The translations under genes were made by a program, and so were the position numbers. A stretch of DNA of 64,000 bases, taken from NCBI GenBank assembly GCA_034190875.2, contig CM067354.1, forward strand, positions 46,857,037 to 46,921,036, in the 5' to 3' direction. The first letter of the stretch is position 1. Each line of letters starts with the position of its first letter. The stretch is from Urechis unicinctus (Eukaryota > Annelida > Polychaeta > Xenopneusta > Urechidae). This document shows, one piece after another, positions 48,704 to 64,000 of this stretch. The notes beneath the pieces are model-generated. The model searched no databases. It was not told the origin of the DNA and saw nothing but the letters and a program-made list of their open reading frames with translations.

Positions 48704-49289
48704 TCTGACATTGAGTTCGAATGGTGCGAATCTCACCAATTATCATTTCAACAAGTTCAGGACATTATCTGCAGTGAAGTGACACTGGCGTTCTTCAACC
48801 CAAACAAACCAACAACAATTCAAGTTGATGCATCCATGAAAGGACCTGGGGCTGCTCTTATCCAGGACAACAGACCAATCGCTTTTGCGTCCAAATCACT
48901 ATCTGAAACAGAGCAGAGAAATGCTCGCTGTAGTGTTTGGAAGAGAGCGATTCTACACATACGTGTATGGAAAGCCATTCCTCGTGGAAAGTGACCACAA
49001 ACCATTAGAGATGATACAACTCAAAAACCTGAGAGCAGCTCTACCGAGACTACAAAGAATTCTGCTCAGGCTGCAGAGCTTTGATGTGACAATCAAGTAC
49101 AAGCCCGGAAAAGACATGTTCATGGCTGATAGTTTATCACGACTACCATCACCTTGCAACACACACATCAACCTAAATCTGCAGGTTAACTTCGTGCAGT
49201 TCACCGAGGAAAAAGTTAACCAACTTAGAAGTGCAACACAACGTGACCCAGTTATGGCTCGTGCAAACTATCACAAAGGGCTGGCCCGA
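48704..49289 (+). pseudogene. pol: pol pseudogene, RNase H
   Basis: RNase H would remove the RNA strand during reverse transcription. After the stop at 48701 the frame continues with TLAFFNPNKPTTIQVDAS, whose Asp at 48827-48829 is the first catalytic residue. PIAFASKSLSETEQR follows. A frameshift near 48920 leads to MLAVVFGRERFYTYVYGKPF, then ESDHKPLEMI with another conserved Asp. YKPGKDMFMADSLSRLP, a hallmark of gypsy RNase H ends, closes the domain near 49150. The segment to 49289 is a linker, closed by the TAG at 49290-49292. Confidence 0.9.
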
Positions 49290-49292
49290 TAG

Positions 49293-50537
49293 AATGAAAG
49301 ATTTGCCAACACCATTACGCCCGTGTATTGGTCCTTCCGCGATGAGATGTCAGTTGAGAATGGACTGGTTATAAAAGGTGAGCGTGTGGTGATTCCTCGA
49401 TCTCTGCAGAAATACATTCTTGAGAAGATACATGAGGGACATCAGGGCATGGAAAAATGCAAATTGAGAGCCAAGGACGGTGTTTATTGGCCTGATATCA
49501 ATAAAGAAATAGAAGCCAGAACAAAACAGTGCGAAACGTGTCAGCATTATCAGAGGTCACAGGCCAAATTAACACTGATCCCTCATGAAATACCAACTCG
49601 ACCAAGGCAGGGACAGATTTATTCCACTTTTAGGAAGACACTTACCTCATTATTGCTGACCATTTCTCGAAATTCTCATTCATCAGGAAAATGCCTAATA
49701 ACTGTACAAGCCAAGCTGTTGTCATCGCGACCAAGCATATTCTCAGAACAAGGTGTACCTGAGAAAGTCATAAGTGACAATGGCAGACAGTATGACTCGG
49801 AGGTCTATAAAAACTTTGCCACGAAATGGTCATTCAAACATATAACCAGTTCTCCGCATTACCCTCTGTCTAACGGTCTCATCGAAAGAACTATACAGAC
49901 AGTAAAAACAGCCTGAAAAAAAGCAAAGATGAGCGGATCAGACCCATACATGAGCCTTCTTTGTTTAAGAGCTACACCCCTGGACCATTCACTACGTAGC
50001 CCGGCAGAACTTCTGTACCATAGGAAGATCAGAGGTAACTTACCCGTACACATCCCGAACCACGCTGACCTCAAAGATCAAGTGTATGAAAAGCTAAAAC
50101 AGAATCAAGATGCTCAGAAGCAGCGCTTTGACCAGCAAGCTATTGATCTACCACCCTTGATTACTGGTCAGAATGTCCTCACGCAGGATGTTAGAAATGG
50201 TTCTTGGATGCCTGCTACAGTTTTGAGAAAATGCGAGGAACCACGTTCATATGTTATAGAAACCCCAAATGGATCCACTCTTCGGAGGAACAGGAAGCAC
50301 CTAAGAGAATTAGGTCCAGATTCACAAAAACAAATACAATTCAGCTCTGACCCAATTATTCCTGCTCCACTAATGCCCATCATCAGCACCCCGGACACAG
50401 CTGAACACAAAGAACAATCGGCTCCAATACCACAACCTCCCAACACGCCTCAAGACCGAAGGCATCCAGACAATACGGACCAAAATCGTACCAGATATAG
50501 ACGCATGATAAAGAAACCAGATCGACTGGCTATGTGA
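49293..50537 (+). pseudogene. pol: pol pseudogene, integrase
   Basis: Integrase joins element DNA to the genome. The N-terminal zinc-binding region is visible as IHEGHQG at 49428 and CETC at 49530-49541. The first catalytic Asp (GTDLF, codon 49616-49618) is in a second frame that meets a TAG at 49631. Back in the first frame, SDNG supplies the second Asp (49776-49778) and IERT the Glu (49884-49886). The D-E spacing is 35 residues, the normal D,D35E arrangement. A TGA at 49914 interrupts the frame. It resumes through LRATPLDHSLRSPAELLY and a C-terminal module with SYVIETPNGSTLRRNRKHLR, typical of gypsy integrases. It ends at the TGA 50535-50537. No chromodomain is evident. Confidence 0.93.
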
Positions 50538-50710
50538 ACTATATGTGTCAATAATACTGAACTCTGTGCTACATAATGTTATAAGCGACCCACAAATCAC
50601 AACGTTATTTTGTTGAACACTAGTAATTTCTTCAATAGATAGATTATTCAATATACATAATGTTCCTTGAATGGTTATGACTATAATCTTGTTGAAATGC
50701 AACTTCCTCT

Positions 50711-50722
50711 GAGAAAGAGGGA
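50711..50722 (+). promoter_or_regulatory. Polypurine tract
   Basis: GAGAAAGAGGGA abuts the TG start of the 3' LTR. This is the expected position for the primer of plus-strand DNA synthesis. Confidence 0.85.
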
Positions 50723-50862
50723 TGTAGCATATCCAATTGCAACGTTATGATCAGATGTTTAACTTGTCGTAAAAGTTGCCGTCATTGTAGCATATCCAAT
50801 TGCAACGTTATGATCAGATGTTTAACTTGTCGTAAAAATGTTGTTAGCCGGTAAGTTGCCGT
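50723..50862 (+). repeat. Internal direct duplication in the 3' LTR
   Basis: A 52-bp block starting TGTAGCATATCCAATTGCAA recurs 63 bp downstream at 50786. Both copies end with GTTGCCGT, but copy 1 lacks the 17-nt segment that separates the two parts in copy 2. Duplications in the U3 part of LTRs often carry enhancer-like sites. Whether this one does is unknown. The alternative is that the true LTR starts at 50786, but the polypurine tract abuts 50723. Confidence 0.88.
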
Positions 50863-50956
50863 GAATCGTTCGAGGCCAGGTTGGTGGTGATGTGGCATCA
50901 AATAAAACGCAACGGACTTGTGAACATCAAGAGTGTTTTCCCGTAGAAACATGACA
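50723..50956 (+). repeat. 3' LTR (234 bp)
   Basis: It begins TGTAGCATATCC right after the polypurine tract and ends ATGACA, giving the canonical TG...CA termini. AATAAA at 50901-50906 is a plausible polyadenylation signal. The last 39 bp matches the 5' remnant. The first part contains an internal direct duplication (listed separately). Confidence 0.88.
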
Positions 50957-61687
<10,731 letters not shown>

Positions 61688-62235
61688 TTATAACGAACTG
61701 TTCAATACCAACTGTTGTATGTTCAAATACAAACGCGCTATATGGTCGATGATATGGTCGTTGTTATACGTATTGTACCTAGGCATGCGACCTAACACCC
61801 CGTTAACACACTGCTTACGACCGAGTTGCGCGTTGATCTCCATCACTCGCCATCTGTCTCCATCGATATCAGAGAGGTGAGTGTATGGAACTGTTCTAAA
61901 TCCTCGCAAAGGTTTTACGACCATTGAAAAAACATAATCGGTATCCTAATCGATCTTAATAAGCTCGCGCAAGTCTTAACTCGGTATCACAGGTCGTAAT
62001 GCGCTCGGTTTGAGGCTGCTATAATGATCGCATTCTTTAGAAACTTCTCTACGCCGGTTTGTGCCGTGTTTTCCATCCAGAGCACGAATGGCAAAAGGCA
62101 CTTGCCACCTCCTCTCCAACTCTGTGGCGACCTTCTTCTGGTGTAGTTGGTGTCTTGAAGTCTTCATCCCTGTAGGCATTGATAATGGCCTGGCACATGT
62201 TAAATCTGGTCTTCTTTCTTGATCAAAAGGGTCAA
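61688..62235 (-). pseudogene. PIF/Harbinger-type DDE transposase relic
   Basis: On the minus strand, one frame (from about 62207 downward) gives MCQAIINAYRDEDFKTPTTP, matching the AI....P.T..EW block of Harbinger transposases. The match then shifts to the frame reading VATELERRWQVPFAIRALDG, with ALDGKH at 62066-62080. This corresponds to the diagnostic W.FP..(L/I)GA(I/V)DGKH motif with the first catalytic Asp. CDHYSSLKPSAL resembles the following S..Y.NYK region. A stop lies at about 61976. Below it, the frame 61924-61688 has weaker resemblance: VPYTHLSDIDG to the PY...GD block, and QCVNGVLGRM to the VENAFG block, where the expected Glu is absent. Nuclease activity is lost. The second Harbinger protein and terminal inverted repeats were not found. 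Confidence 0.72.
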
Positions 62236-64000
62236 GAGTACATAATCCATGTCAGGGTCCATGTCGTCTATTATGTGGCATATGGATAACTGCTATGATC
62301 GCCAACGGTCGCATTAATTTATATGCGTGGCTGATGGTCAGTTCGCCCGTGTCACCTAAACTCCCATTTAAAGTCTTGAACAGGTTGCTTAAGTTGCAAT
62401 GAAGTCTAAAAAATACTCATACTAATCCTAATGGGGTTGCAACTCAATCGCATACACACACAGCGATCGCTGACGGTCGAAACGCTCGCCATCGGGCTCG
62501 TGCAGCACTCTCAATGCGGTAGCAAGTCGATCTCTATCGTTGCATAGGGCACTCAACTCGGTCGCTGCTGACCCGCTAATTAAGCGCCTGTAGACTCGTA
62601 AACTAGACGTCATTGAGACCCGATTGGCAAAACTTCCAATAGGTTTTGGAGTGTGCAGTAATAGTGTGCATGTATTGGCAGACGAATTTGTACCGATGTG
62701 TCATATTTACCCTGATTGCTGTACAGCCACTATGAAGCAGTACGTGTTGCAACATATGCGTAATTCGGTATCCACACTAGACATGGTATCAAAACAACAT
62801 ATTGTAAAATCCGAAACCAAACGCACATATAACAAGATGGGTCTAGCTTTTCTTGACGATATTCCGTTCATTACATGATGTACATAACTTTGTATAGAAT
62901 AGCACCGGCACATGTATTGAAACACTTAAGCACATATCAATGCCGTATATTATTGTCAGACCTGCCTACAGAGCATATAAATGCCCAAATTATAGGTGAT
63001 CTAACTGGCCAGTTGTAAGGACCTGTTTTTAATACACATAATGATGGGGAGGGAGTCTGTATTGTTGAAGATGGTCATGTATAATCATGTATAAGCGATC
63101 CTGGTGAGAATCACTGGTCAGTAGTTCGCTAGAGTATTGGTCTCGGATGCCTTCAGCCCATGGATGCATATTTCCAAGCGACGGCAAATAATACCGAGCG
63201 TGTAAGTAAAACCTTTAATAGCTCAGCTGAAGAATATATTTTAGCCATGTATTTTACAGAGGTATCGACCATATATCAACATTTACTTTGGGGGTACGTT
63301 TAGATGTTACGACAATAAATTTATAACATTACCGTTCTAAATGCTCGCACAAACAAACCCATGCCCACATGTCGTGGCAACCCAGGATTTATCTAAAACT
63401 TATAAAAGACGCAAAGACAACAGCGTGGTGCACTGGAGGCGTGTTTACACATATTGTCGCCGATAGGTCGTTCTGACGTAGTGTAGGGTATGCGCTGGTA
63501 GCGTAGCGCTGTTGGGTAGGTGTAGAGGGCTGGAACATGGCAAAAATCAAAGCCACCGCAAAATGTTTAGGTTTTCAATCAATGTTTCATTATCATGCCA
63601 TAGTTCATGTACATAAATTGTATGACACTAACCACCTCAGCAAAATGTGATTATGGATGCAATACCAGCATTATATGAAGGCAAACAGCAATCCGATTAC
63701 CGACCACAAATATATGTTCTCACCATCGTAAGCAGCTCCTAGAGAATGAGAGAGAACTTATCACCACATAGGCAGATCAAGATCAAATTATTATTACTGT
63801 ACTCGCGCAGGACACACGGAATAGCATAATGCTAAATTAAGTTCGCGATAATAATAGTTACATTCGATTTGGAAACAAACTAAAAGACTGCAGCTTATGA
63901 TAAAGTGCTATCACATAAATGTCGATGCCTTCGATTACTTTACTGCTTTTGAGAAGTAAATCCATATGAGATACCTAAAATGCATTCCCGAGTCGACCTC
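62236..64000. other. Anonymous DNA to window end
   Basis: The longest frames are 84 codons (62624-62878, plus) and 61 codons (62428-62613, minus). The part to about 62620 may be decayed upstream sequence of the Harbinger relic, being more G/C-rich than its flanks. I could not identify a motif in it, and nothing else was seen. Confidence 0.45.

Larger units (their letters stand above)
46220..50956 (+). mobile_element. Degenerate Ty3/gypsy LTR retrotransposon
   Basis: The order is 5' LTR remnant, primer-binding site, gag, protease, reverse transcriptase, RNase H, integrase, polypurine tract and 3' LTR. Integrase after RNase H defines the Ty3/gypsy (Metaviridae) arrangement. No envelope-like frame follows integrase. 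Gag and pol are interrupted by in-frame stops at about 46625, 47019, 47858, 48701, 49290, 49631 and 49914. Frame changes lie near 46595, 46693, 47125, 48050, 48290, 48920, 49610 and 49735. The copy cannot encode working proteins. The sequence is more G/C-rich and more coding-like than its surroundings. The 5' LTR is almost wholly lost while the 3' LTR is intact. Confidence 0.97.

Overview
The window looks like gene-poor, AT-rich nuclear DNA from a multicellular animal. I infer this from a metazoan-type Ty3/gypsy LTR retrotransposon, two relics of non-LTR (LINE) reverse transcriptases, a PIF/Harbinger transposase relic, many long (TA)n and (TG)n microsatellites, and no operons or long open frames. 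The species cannot be fixed from the sequence. A marine invertebrate is a reasonable guess but only a guess. No host protein-coding gene, tRNA or rRNA could be supported. Outside the transposons the longest open frames run about 90-134 codons (up to about 150 inside TA repeats), which is roughly what chance gives in 64 kb of such DNA.

Layout: a (GTAG)n array opens the window (1-146). From 0.15 to 13.6 kb the DNA is mostly anonymous. It holds a 41-bp duplication carrying CCAAT boxes (889), an exact two-copy 310-bp tandem duplication (4151-4770), a (TA)n field (5067), a 44-bp minisatellite (8887), and two copies of an unclassified interspersed repeat (10348 and 11792). A TGAATATTC-rich tandem repeat lies at 13636-14095. 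The stretch from 14 to 27 kb is featureless apart from a poly-G tract. Several TA microsatellites cluster at 27.1-29.5 kb. A degraded LINE reverse transcriptase lies at 36.9-37.5 kb and a second at 42.2-43.2 kb, followed by an inverted third copy of the unclassified repeat (45365-45970).

The main element is a degenerate Ty3/gypsy retrotransposon at 46220-50956. It has a 39-bp remnant of the 5' LTR, a primer-binding site, gag with a zinc knuckle, pol in the order protease, reverse transcriptase, RNase H, integrase, a polypurine tract, and a complete 234-bp 3' LTR with AATAAA. It carries at least seven in-frame stops and about eight frameshifts, so it is a dead copy. After another anonymous stretch with TA arrays (55.5 kb, 58.1 kb), a broken PIF/Harbinger transposase lies on the minus strand at about 61.7-62.2 kb.

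No genes here work together as a system. The window is best read as intergenic or intronic DNA that has accumulated mobile elements and simple repeats. I found no convincing new functional system. The most under-described item is the three-copy interspersed repeat family.
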